The notes under the pieces: generated by a model
Database searches by the model: none
The model's input: only the letters and a program-made list of their open reading frames with translations
What the model was told of the DNA's origin: nothing
Assembly: GCA_002423615.1 (NCBI GenBank)
Contig: DIKO01000058.1
Location: forward strand, 519 to 28,645
Reading direction: 5' to 3'
Length of the DNA stretch: 28,127 nucleotides
Source: Desulfobacteraceae bacterium UBA5616
GTDB taxonomy: Bacteria; Desulfobacterota; Desulfobacteria; Desulfobacterales; UBA5616
Position numbers and translations under genes: made by a program
Part shown: piece by piece, positions 1 to 8,698 of the stretch
Position numbering within the stretch: position 1 is the first letter of the stretch
Layout: every line of letters begins with the position of its first letter

Positions 1-3000
1 CCGATTTGAGGGGATTGCGACAAAAACGACTGCTTGGTGATCGACTGTCGAAGTTCCTCAACGTCCGGAACATTGACCCGATTTGAGGGGATTGCGACTT
101 TTCATGTAATGATTGATATTCAATGTCATTCAATTGAGTCCGGAACATTGACCCGATTTGAGGGGATTGCGACACGGAGCGAGTCTTCAACTCTACGTCT
201 GACAATTTGTCCGGAACATTGACCCGATTTGAGGGGATTGCGACCCTTGCCCCTTCCGGGGCTATGAGTTGATGAGGCGTGATGTCCGGAACATTGACCC
301 GATTTGAGGGGATTGCGACCTGGTGTTTCCGTGGGCGGATGTTTCCACCATTTTTGTCCGGAACATTGACCCGATTTGAGGGGATTGCGACAAATATCTT
401 CATTTCAATACACGCCTCCTCTCCTTCGTCCGGAACATTGACCCGATTTGAGGGGATTGCGACATATCCTTAGCCTCATAAAACGCTCGGCCAAGTAAGT
501 CCGGAACATTGACCCGATTTGAGGGGATTGCGACATTTCGATTTATAACTATAATCATTGCCCACCTCCGTCCGGAACATTGACCCGATTTGAGGGGATT
601 GCGACTCTCCAAGCGGGCGCAAGACATCCGGATGAAGTCGTGTCCGGAACATTGACCCGATTTGAGGGGATTGCGACGACGTTTTTAAGCCACGCCGCCT
701 CAACCTCTGTTTCGCGTCCGGAACATTGACCCGATTTGAGGGGATTGCGACTTTTCGTCGTGATCAGGACGTGTGGCCTATGAGATCCGTCCGGAACATT
801 GACCCGATTTGAGGGGATTGCGACAAAAGTCGCGCCTGAGTGGGGCCTTGACGGGGTATTTGTCCGGAACATTGACCCGATTTGAGGGGATTGCGACATG
901 GTTGCACCTCCTCTCGTGAGTTGCGAGCCATGAGTCCGGAACATTGACCCGATTTGAGGGGATTGCGACGGGCGTGGACCAGCCAGGTCTGAGAATCCTG
1001 GGTCAGTCCGGAACATTGACCCGATTTGAGGGGATTGCGACATCAGGACCTCATAGGTGGCCGTGCATTCGAGCTCGGGTCCGGAACATTGACCCGATTT
1101 GAGGGGATTGCGACATACGTGTCATAAGCGCTTTCACCAATGGGCGCTGTGCGATGGGTCCGGAACATTGACCCGATTTGAGGGGATTGCGACCGATCTC
1201 TCGTCGCAATTCTAAGTCTTCCATGATAGGTCCGGAACATTGACCCGATTTGAGGGGATTGCGACTCTCCAGCAATCCCCGATTTCCTATTTATCACTTT
1301 TAGTCCGGAACATTGACCCGATTTGAGGGGATTGCGACGCAGATATGGTAGATACCCCAGATCGCCGTGGCCTGCTCGTCCGGAACATTGACCCGATTTG
1401 AGGGGATTGCGACATGGACCATACGATTAGGAGGAATGTCGCGTATATCGTCCGGAACATTGACCCGATTTGAGGGGATTGCGACACTCTGCGGGTAGAG
1501 ACAACGGTACCTCTGTGAACGGTCCGGAACATTGACCCGATTTGAGGGGATTGCGACTAATTTGAATAACCCACTGGTAATTCATTTTTACTTTCGTCCG
1601 GAACATTGACCCGATTTGAGGGGATTGCGACTTTGCCGCTGACCCTGCCAATTTGCGGGCCGCTTCAGTCCGGAACATTGACCCGATTTGAGGGGATTGC
1701 GACTTTGCGAAAGCTCCAGTCTTTGGAGCTTCATTATGCGTCCGGAACATTGACCCGATTTGAGGGGATTGCGACTTACGCATGTCAAGCTCCTTATTAA
1801 ACAAAAATTAAAGTCCGGAACATTGACCCGATTTGAGGGGATTGCGACACACTACGGCCGTCCCAAACCATCATGCCGTAGTTACGTCCGGAACATTGAC
1901 CCGATTTGAGGGGATTGCGACTTACCGAGTGGAGTGCCGCGCATTATGCACTCTCCAGGTCCGGAACATTGACCCGATTTGAGGGGATTGCGACATGACT
2001 TGAATGTCATTGTCGTCCAAACCGTCGTAGCGTCCGGAACATTGACCCGATTTGAGGGGATTGCGACATTTCCCGGATTAAATTAAATAACAATATTAAT
2101 TCCAGTCCGGAACATTGACCCGATTTGAGGGGATTGCGACACATGAGACGGCAAAAAAACATCATTAGACATAATGCCGTCCGGAACATTGACCCGATTT
2201 GAGGGGATTGCGACCCGATCTCCCGGACCTGTATAACCCATTGATAATTACTGTCCGGAACATTGACCCGATTTGAGGGGATTGCGACATTGGAGCATAA
2301 AATAGCTCCAATTCTAAAATTTTCAGTCCGGAACATTGACCCGATTTGAGGGGATTGCGACGTGGAGGGACCGGCTAAGCCGATCTCCTCCAGGTAGTCC
2401 GGAACATTGACCCGATTTGAGGGGATTGCGACTTTTTTAGATATTGACATCTCTTATCCCTCCAATTCGCGGTCCGGAACATTGACCCGATTTGAGGGGA
2501 TTGCGACTTTCCTTTCCTTGCCCCTTCCGGGGCGTTGATTTGATGTCCGGAACATTGACCCGATTTGAGGGGATTGCGACGTGAAGTCGGCCACATCCCC
2601 CTCATACTCCCAATCCTGTCCGGAACATTGACCCGATTTGAGGGGATTGCGACTCACAAGAGAAGTCGAAACTTTCTTCGCTCACTACGTCCGGAACATT
2701 GACCCGATTTGAGGGGATTGCGACGTGTTGCCGTCGCCAGAATTTCTGTCGCCGGTGTTGGTCCGGAACATTGACCCGATTTGAGGGGATTGCGACTTGA
2801 ATTGAATGGAATCTCTCGAATATCAATTATTCGGTCCGGAACATTGACCCGATTTGAGGGGATTGCGACCTCCTCGGATCACTTTTAGGAATGTTTCAGC
2901 CTCGCGTCCGGAACATTGACCCGATTTGAGGGGATTGCGACTAGCTTTGACCAACTGATAAACGGTGTCCGGCTTCATGTCCGGAACATTGACCCGATTT

Positions 3001-4478
3001 GAGGGGATTGCGACATGGGGCTTAGGGCTATAACAAGAACTCCGGAATATCGTCCGGAACATTGACCCGATTTGAGGGGATTGCGACACATCATTTTGCT
3101 ACCGCAGCATGGATCTAAAATTTGTGTCCGGAACATTGACCCGATTTGAGGGGATTGCGACATGTTCACCGCTATCGCCGGCCAGGTGAACACTGCGAGT
3201 CCGGAACATTGACCCGATTTGAGGGGATTGCGACAATCGTGAGGGAAGTATTGTTTGATATAATCCCGTCAGGTCCGGAACATTGACCCGATTTGAGGGG
3301 ATTGCGACTGAAGGGATTGCCCAATACAGTTCCACGCATGATACAGTCCGGAACATTGACCCGATTTGAGGGGATTGCGACGATGTCATCCTCGTCCAGG
3401 TCATCGTAGCCCTCTTCGTCCGGAACATTGACCCGATTTGAGGGGATTGCGACATACCTGCCGGAGCTGGACCAAGCAACCGGATGTAGTGTCCGGAACA
3501 TTGACCCGATTTGAGGGGATTGCGACCCTCGCGATTTCTCGTCGCAATTCTAAATCCATTTCTAGTCCGGAACATTGACCCGATTTGAGGGGATTGCGAC
3601 AAAAACTTTTTGAGTGATTCAAAACCGAACCCCTCAAAAGTCCGGAACATTGACCCGATTTGAGGGGATTGCGACCGTGATGATCACTTACGAAGCCGCC
3701 CGCCGCACTATGTCCGGAACATTGACCCGATTTGAGGGGATTGCGACGAAATATCTCCCGGATTAAATCAAATAATAGCACCAGGTCCGGAACATTGACC
3801 CGATTTGAGGGGATTGCGACCTTAATCGACTCGCTCAATGAGTCAATTAAGAACGACTGTCCGGAACATTGACCCGATTTGAGGGGATTGCGACTGTGCA
3901 GATTGATGATGGGAACGTCAAAGGCGTTTCCGGTCCGGAACATTGACCCGATTTGAGGGGATTGCGACAAATAAGCGCCGCAAACCCCCTTCCAGACGGA
4001 TTCACGTCCGGAACATTGACCCGATTTGAGGGGATTGCGACTTTGCCGACGCGTTGCGTTCCTGACCGGTGTTGCCAGTCCGGAACATTGACCCGATTTG
4101 AGGGGATTGCGACGGGGTCAGTAGCCAGTTTTTCGTCGTGGCCAGGACGGGTCCGGAACATTGACCCGATTTGAGGGGATTGCGACAATGTTCGCGATTT
4201 TCTCCGTCGTTTTGATTGATACGGTCCGGAACATTGACCCGATTTGAGGGGATTGCGACTTCTCTACCATCTCTCCAGCTTCAAGATCAAACTCTCGTCC
4301 GGAACATTGACCCGATTTGAGGGGATTGCGACCGTGGTAGTCAGACTGTTCGAAGCATTCCGGTATCGGGTCCGGAACATTGACCCGATTTGAGGGGATT
4401 GCGACTTATATTGCTATCGGGCGTATGGCCATACGCCCCTACGTCCGGAACATTGACCCGATTTGAGGGGATTGCTAT
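1..4478 (+). CRISPR. CRISPR array, 61 spacers, 36-bp repeat, cut by left window edge
   Basis: The repeat is 36 bp, beginning GTCCGGAACA and ending GGGGATTGCGAC. Bases 1-21 are the end of a partial repeat. Repeat starts then run from 63 to 4443 with a mean period of 73 bp: 60 copies look identical by eye and the last (4443) is degenerate. Spacers are mostly 35-39 bp, with outliers of 41 (22-62) and 43 (1115-1157). If read on the plus strand, the crRNA 5' handle would be ATTGCGAC, like the ATTGAAAC-type handles of type I/III repeats. The repeat is non-palindromic apart from a weak CCC/GGG stem. The degenerate last repeat faces the cas genes, so the trailer is on the right and the leader lies outside the window. 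The many open frames across the array arise because the repeat lacks stops in some frames; they are not genes. Confidence 0.99.
4443..4478 (+). repeat. Degenerate terminal CRISPR repeat (trailer end)
   Basis: The first 33 bases match the repeat, ending ATTGC. The final three bases read TAT instead of GAC, and no further repeat follows. Decay of the last repeat is the usual sign of the leader-distal end. It fixes the array orientation as plus, the same strand as the cas operon, and implies that this end holds the oldest spacers. Confidence 0.85.
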
Positions 4479-4534
4479 TTTCCGTCACCGCAACATTGCA
4501 ATTCTTTTATTTACCCGTCCCAATTCATAATATG

Positions 4535-4557
4535 CCTCCTAAAAAAGGAGGTACATC
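4535..4557 (+). promoter_or_regulatory. Shine-Dalgarno-sequestering hairpin before the TPR gene
   Basis: CCTCCT (4535-4540) can pair with AGGAGG (4546-4551) across an AAAAA loop. AGGAGG is the strong ribosome binding site for the ATG at 4558, at a spacing of six bases. A 6-bp stem covering the whole site could damp translation of the first gene of the adaptation cassette. The A/T-rich stretch 4479-4534 carries a possible -10 (CATAAT, 4526-4531) but no convincing -35 at a proper distance, so whether the operon has its own promoter or uses array read-through is open. Confidence 0.45.
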
Positions 4558-5922
4558 ATGGGAGCAACTGTCAGTTCAACAACTTTGGAAAAGGCGAATA
4601 GCGCCATTCCGGAAAGTCCGTCCAAAGAGGCCGGCAGGATTTCCGGTGACGAATTTTTGGGTTTTGACGACCTGGGGGGTTTTAAGCAGGACGCTGCCCA
4701 GCGGATTCTGAAACAGGCGATCGGCGACATCGGGGAATTAATCCGGGAAAACAAATGGGAGGATGCGGTTTCCCTGTTTCATCCGGTGGAAGACAAATTC
4801 CCCGAGCTTGTGGTCCACGACCTGGATATCGGCCTCCGGGAAAAAGTCGCCTTCGCCCTGGGGCATTTGAAAAAATATGACGAAGCCATGTCCCAACTGG
4901 ACCGATGCATCCAAAAGGACCCGAAAAATTTCCACCTTCACGCCTCCATGGCCTATACTGCTTACGATTCTCTGTATGCCGCCAAAAACCGGGAAATTTT
5001 TCTGGCCGGGAAGCTCCGGGATGAGCGCATCCGATTGGCTCACCGTCATTTTGACGCGGCCCGGAATTTACGTCCGGAGGGCGTGACCAACTTCTACCGC
5101 CAGGGCATGCTGTATCGGCAGATAGAAAAGAAAACCGAACCTGCTCTTCCCCTGTTCCATCAGGCCGTACAAAACTGGGACAAGCTGGAACCGGCTCAGC
5201 AGGATGACCGGCATCAGGAGAAGAAGAATTTTGTAAAGGCCCTGTTTCAACTCTCAGGATCATTGCTGGATATCGGGAAGGCTGAAAAAGCGCTTCCGTT
5301 TATCAAACGATGCCTGGTGGAAGACGAAAAGACAAACTACCTTTCCCTGTGCTTCAAGTATTTTGCGCTGGGAAAAGTGAGCTTCCACCTGGGGCAGTTT
5401 AACCCGGCCAAGGACGCGCTGCTGTTTGCGCTTCAGTGCGACGGAGGTCAGACGCCGGATTTTGTGTGCGAACTTCTGGCCCGGACTTACCTGGCCCTGG
5501 GAAATGCCCCCCGCGCATTGGAAACCATCCGGAAGATTCCCGAAAAAATCCGCAAACCCTACTGCCGGTGGACCGAGGCCGATGTTCAATGCGCGTTGAA
5601 AAATCCCGACGCCGCCAGGAAAGCGCTTCTTTCCTGCATGGAAAGGGACCCGCGTTCCAGGCACAAGACCCTGATCCGCCTTTCAAAAATCGACTACCTG
5701 ACAGGCGATTATGCTTCGTCACTGAAATGGGCCGTTGCCGCCGGAAGTTTTTACACGGAAAAGTGGGGCAATATTTTCGCGGACGGCCTGTTCTGGCAGT
5801 CGGTAAACACTTTCAGGCTCGGGGACATTCAGGGGGCTTTGAAGCTGGCCCGGGAATTGCGGGACATCAATCCCCGATATCCCAGGCTGGGCAAACTTCT
5901 GGATAAGCTTGAAGCCGGATGA
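4558..5922 (+). CDS. TPR-repeat protein of the CRISPR adaptation cassette
   Basis: A 454-residue soluble protein with no signal peptide or membrane segment. The first ~45 residues look disordered. From about residue 50 to the end it is helical and repeats the TPR pattern, for example around 'ALGHLKKYDEAMSQLDRCIQKDP' (near 100-122), the 'GKVSFHLGQFNPAKDALLFAL' stretch (near 273-293), 'LARTYLALGNAPRALETI' (near 303-320) and the C-terminal 'FRLGDIQGALKLARELRDINP'. TPR arrays are protein-binding scaffolds; no catalytic motif is visible. The start is fixed by GGAGG six bases upstream. It is the first gene of a plus-strand series with the primase-polymerase, cas1 and cas2, 52 bases ahead of the polymerase. 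I infer an accessory or scaffold role in adaptation; the function is not known to me. That it has a TPR fold is fairly sure, the role is a guess. Confidence 0.8.
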   Translation: MGATVSSTTLEKANSAIPESPSKEAGRISGDEFLGFDDLGGFKQDAAQRILKQAIGDIGELIRENKWEDAVSLFHPVEDKFPELVVHDLDIGLREKVAFALGHLKKYDEAMSQLDRCIQKDPKNFHLHASMAYTAYDSLYAAKNREIFLAGKLRDERIRLAHRHFDAARNLRPEGVTNFYRQGMLYRQIEKKTEPALPLFHQAVQNWDKLEPAQQDDRHQEKKNFVKALFQLSGSLLDIGKAEKALPFIKRCLVEDEKTNYLSLCFKYFALGKVSFHLGQFNPAKDALLFALQCDGGQTPDFVCELLARTYLALGNAPRALETIRKIPEKIRKPYCRWTEADVQCALKNPDAARKALLSCMERDPRSRHKTLIRLSKIDYLTGDYASSLKWAVAAGSFYTEKWGNIFADGLFWQSVNTFRLGDIQGALKLARELRDINPRYPRLGKLLDKLEAG

Positions 5923-5952
5923 ATATCCTCCGATGACGGAGAAGATATTTTT
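5923..5952 (+). terminator. Terminator-like hairpin between TPR gene and primase-polymerase gene
   Basis: Immediately after the TPR stop codon, ATATC-CTCCG (5923-5932) pairs with CGGAG (5937-5941) and GATAT (5944-5948) around an ATGA loop, with two unpaired A's. It is followed by a T run (5948-5952). It resembles a weak intrinsic terminator or attenuator that would lower expression of the downstream polymerase, cas1 and cas2 relative to the TPR protein. Confidence 0.4.
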
Positions 5953-5980
5953 GAAAACGATTTGAAACAGGGGGATGAAT

Positions 5981-7603
5981 ATGAGCAGCGTGATGTTGCC
6001 GTTTGAAACCGGACAGCGTGATGTTCCGGACTACAACCTTTTGCTGACACGGCTGGAACAGCAGATCGTCCTTGGGGAAAACCCGGAGAAAACCCGTCAG
6101 ACCCTTCAGGATGAGCGGGTGTGGAATTCCCTGGAGGTCAAAAACAGGCTCAGGTGGGCGTCCCTGGCCCAGATGGCGGGCGATACGGAAACCGCGTGCC
6201 GGGTATTTACGCATATTCATCAAACCTCTCCCGCTGAGATCGAAGCCTGGCAGAACCATCTTGAACTTCTATTCATTCTGAACAAGGCCGATAAAATCGC
6301 CCAGGTGCTGGCACTGGCGCGAAAAGCCGTGGGCGAAAGCCAATACCAGGAGTGGGTAAAGGTGTATACTTCCCCTGCCGGATCGGGGCCTGAGACGGAT
6401 ATCGATGCGGCATCCAAACCCTTTGAAATCATGCGGTACCGGCAGGATGCCGTCATGCGCTATATGAACCTTTTTTCAGGACGGGAAGATTGCTTTGCCC
6501 GGCAATGGGTGGAAAGATCGGAAAATAAGCAGGGATATGTTCCGGTTCGCCGTCCTTTGCAATCCCATGATCTGGAGGAGCATTTCAAGGGGCTGAAAAC
6601 CTACGGCATGTACCTGCTTCAATCCGACGGATTGGTCCGGACCGCTGTGATGGATGTGGATCTTTCAAAAAAGTTCCGTTCGGCAAAGCTTACACCGGAC
6701 GAAAAAAACCAGGTGAAACGCGAAATCGCCTATTGCATGGACAGAATCAACGAACTGTCACAAAAAGCGGGACTTTGGCCATTGATCGAGTTCAGCGGCG
6801 GAAAGGGGTATCATTTCTGGTATTTTTTTGATGAGCCGGTTCCACCGGAAAAGGTGCGGTCCGCCCTTGAAAAAATACGCCTGGGGATCGCCGGCGATCT
6901 CGGCGCATTTTCAATCGAAGTGTTTCCCAAACAGGACAGCCTTAAGGGAAAGGGCCTGGGAAATCTGGTGAAGTTGCCCCTGGGCGTTCACAGGCTGACC
7001 GGAAAACGCTCCTGTTTCATTAAATGCAATTCCAGAACCCTTGAAGCCCAGCTTGACTATCTGAGCACGGTGCGAACCACGGGGATAGACAGTCTGGACA
7101 CCATGGATCAGGCCGACAAAGACAAAACCGTTTTTATTCATCCCCGGTGGGAAGCCTATGCCAGATCATACCCCGAACTCGTTGCCCTGGAAACCAAGTG
7201 TCCTCCCCTGGGACAGATTATGGCTTCCGCGCGGAATGGCAGAAATTCATCGATCCGGGAAGAAAAAATCCTGTTTCAGACCATCGGGTTTTTGCCAAGG
7301 GCCGGTACGCTGATCCACCACCTGTTGTCCTCCCTTCCGGATTACAATCCCCACCTCGTGGATTTTAAATTAAGCCGTGTCCGGGGTACGCCTCTGGGAT
7401 GCCGGAGGATTCACAGCCTGATCAATTATACGGGTAATTTGTGTTTTTTCAGGGAAGTCCCGGATTATCCGCATCCGCTGCTTCACCTTGAAGAAGGTAA
7501 AACGTGTACGGCAAAAATATCGGAAAAAGTGGGGAACCTGAACGCAGCACTGGAAAATCTCAAGACGGCCATCATTCAGGCCCAGAGTTTTTTGAAATCC
7601 TGA
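5981..7603 (+). CDS. CRISPR-associated primase-polymerase (CAPP-type, AEP superfamily)
   Basis: An archaeo-eukaryotic primase superfamily protein of 540 residues. The ATG at 5981 sits six bases after AGGGGG; an ATG at 5975 directly abuts that site and is less likely. Residues ~1-135 are helical and TPR-like. The AEP domain (~150-360) begins with FARQWVER and GYVPV. It shows the metal-binding DVD motif (D225, D227), the SGGKGYHFW motif (272-280) and the KLPLGVHRLTG motif (from 331, with H337). A C-terminal helical region carries cysteines at 407, 474, 488 and 509, laid out like the Fe-S domain of eukaryotic/archaeal primase large subunits. It is followed after 48 bases by cas1 and cas2. Published CAPPs of type III loci prime and extend DNA and bind Cas1-Cas2, so a role in making or completing spacers during adaptation is likely. 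The enzyme class is clear; the exact step is inferred. Confidence 0.9.
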   Translation: MSSVMLPFETGQRDVPDYNLLLTRLEQQIVLGENPEKTRQTLQDERVWNSLEVKNRLRWASLAQMAGDTETACRVFTHIHQTSPAEIEAWQNHLELLFILNKADKIAQVLALARKAVGESQYQEWVKVYTSPAGSGPETDIDAASKPFEIMRYRQDAVMRYMNLFSGREDCFARQWVERSENKQGYVPVRRPLQSHDLEEHFKGLKTYGMYLLQSDGLVRTAVMDVDLSKKFRSAKLTPDEKNQVKREIAYCMDRINELSQKAGLWPLIEFSGGKGYHFWYFFDEPVPPEKVRSALEKIRLGIAGDLGAFSIEVFPKQDSLKGKGLGNLVKLPLGVHRLTGKRSCFIKCNSRTLEAQLDYLSTVRTTGIDSLDTMDQADKDKTVFIHPRWEAYARSYPELVALETKCPPLGQIMASARNGRNSSIREEKILFQTIGFLPRAGTLIHHLLSSLPDYNPHLVDFKLSRVRGTPLGCRRIHSLINYTGNLCFFREVPDYPHPLLHLEEGKTCTAKISEKVGNLNAALENLKTAIIQAQSFLKS

Positions 7604-7651
7604 AGAGGATTAACGGGCATTCACAACAGCGAAATCCGGCGAGGCAATATT

Positions 7652-8698
7652 TTGGATACGGTCTATATTATGGAAAACGGAAGCTACCTCCGGCGGGAAG
7701 GAATGGCATTGAAAGTCATCAAGGAGGGGCGTGAAATCGATCATATCCCGGCGGTGGGGCTTAAAAAACTGATACTGGCCGGGTATGTCTCCCTGAGCGG
7801 CAGCGTCCTGGATTTCCTTATCAAAAACCGGGTGGAAACCGTATTCATGACACCGACCGGCCGGTTCAGGGCGCGACTGGCAATAGACGAGCATCGTCAC
7901 GTTTCCCTGAGATCCGCCCAATACCTGAAACTCAGCGATCAGCAATTCGCGTTGAAGACGGCAATGGGGATTGTTTCCGGTAAAATCGCCAACATGATCC
8001 GGCTGCTGATGCTGAGATCCAGAACGTACGCAGACGATGCGCTGCAGGTGGGTGCGGCCAGGCTCAAGGCTCTGGGGAAAAATGTGTCTGCTTCCCAGAA
8101 CCTCGATGTGCTGAGGGGATACGAGGGAGCGGCCACGAGGATTTATTTCAGCGCCTTTCACCGTCTGGTTTTAAATGAAGCGTTTCGGTTCCAGGGGCGG
8201 AACCGGCGACCCCCCCTGGATCCGGTAAACGCCATGCTTTCGTTTGTGTATACGCTGCTGACCAATGAGGTGCTTTCCGCGATCAAGGCGGTCGGTCTTG
8301 ACCCGTATATGGGAAGTCTGCATGAGGTGAGCTACGGGAGGCCCTCTCTGGCCTGCGACCTTGTGGAAGAATATCGGTGTTTTCTGGGAGACCGGTTTGT
8401 CCTGGGCCTGGTCAACAGGAAAGCGGTAAAGCCGGACGATTTTATTCAGAGAGAACCCGCCCCCGCGGAATTTGTAGACGAAGCGGAGATGAAGAGCAAA
8501 CGCCCGGTGGAGATGAAGCCTGCCGTCAGTCGCACCTTTGTGGCTGCCTATGAACAGATGATGGCGCGGCGGGTGCACTATCCGCCTTTGGGAAAGGAAG
8601 TCGCATACCGGTGGATGATCATGAACCAGGTTCGGCGGTTTGGAGAATATCTGGAAAGCCCGGACCGGGAATATACACCCTTTGTCTGGGAGAAATAA
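7652..8698 (+). CDS. cas1: CRISPR-associated endonuclease/integrase Cas1
   Basis: Cas1 (348 residues) integrates prespacers into the array together with Cas2. The N-terminal beta domain (TVYIMENGSYL, GYVSLSGSVLDFL) is followed by the helical catalytic domain. Visible active-site positions are E158 in RGYEGAATRIYF, H224 in GSLHEVSYGRPSLACD, and the acidic D236/E239. The start is a TTG at 7652, chosen because GAGG lies seven bases upstream and the next ATG (7670) would remove the first beta strand. The length is normal for stand-alone Cas1, with no reverse transcriptase or Cas4 fusion. The stop codon directly abuts the cas2 ATG, so the two are translated together. Confidence 0.97.
   Translation: MDTVYIMENGSYLRREGMALKVIKEGREIDHIPAVGLKKLILAGYVSLSGSVLDFLIKNRVETVFMTPTGRFRARLAIDEHRHVSLRSAQYLKLSDQQFALKTAMGIVSGKIANMIRLLMLRSRTYADDALQVGAARLKALGKNVSASQNLDVLRGYEGAATRIYFSAFHRLVLNEAFRFQGRNRRPPLDPVNAMLSFVYTLLTNEVLSAIKAVGLDPYMGSLHEVSYGRPSLACDLVEEYRCFLGDRFVLGLVNRKAVKPDDFIQREPAPAEFVDEAEMKSKRPVEMKPAVSRTFVAAYEQMMARRVHYPPLGKEVAYRWMIMNQVRRFGEYLESPDREYTPFVWEK

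Noticed and set aside
34..4188. Many open reading frames on both strands across the first 4.4 kb
   Set aside because: Their products repeat the translated CRISPR repeat (for example SGTLTRFEGIAT or QSPQIGSMFRT) with spacer-derived inserts; they are artefacts of a stop-free repeat.
5975..5980. ATG at 5975 as start of the primase-polymerase
   Set aside because: It directly touches the ribosome site AGGGGG; the ATG at 5981 has proper six-base spacing.
7640..7700. Cas1 fused to the upstream polymerase
   Set aside because: The polymerase ends with its own stop at 7603, and cas1 starts in its own ribosome-site context 48 bases later.
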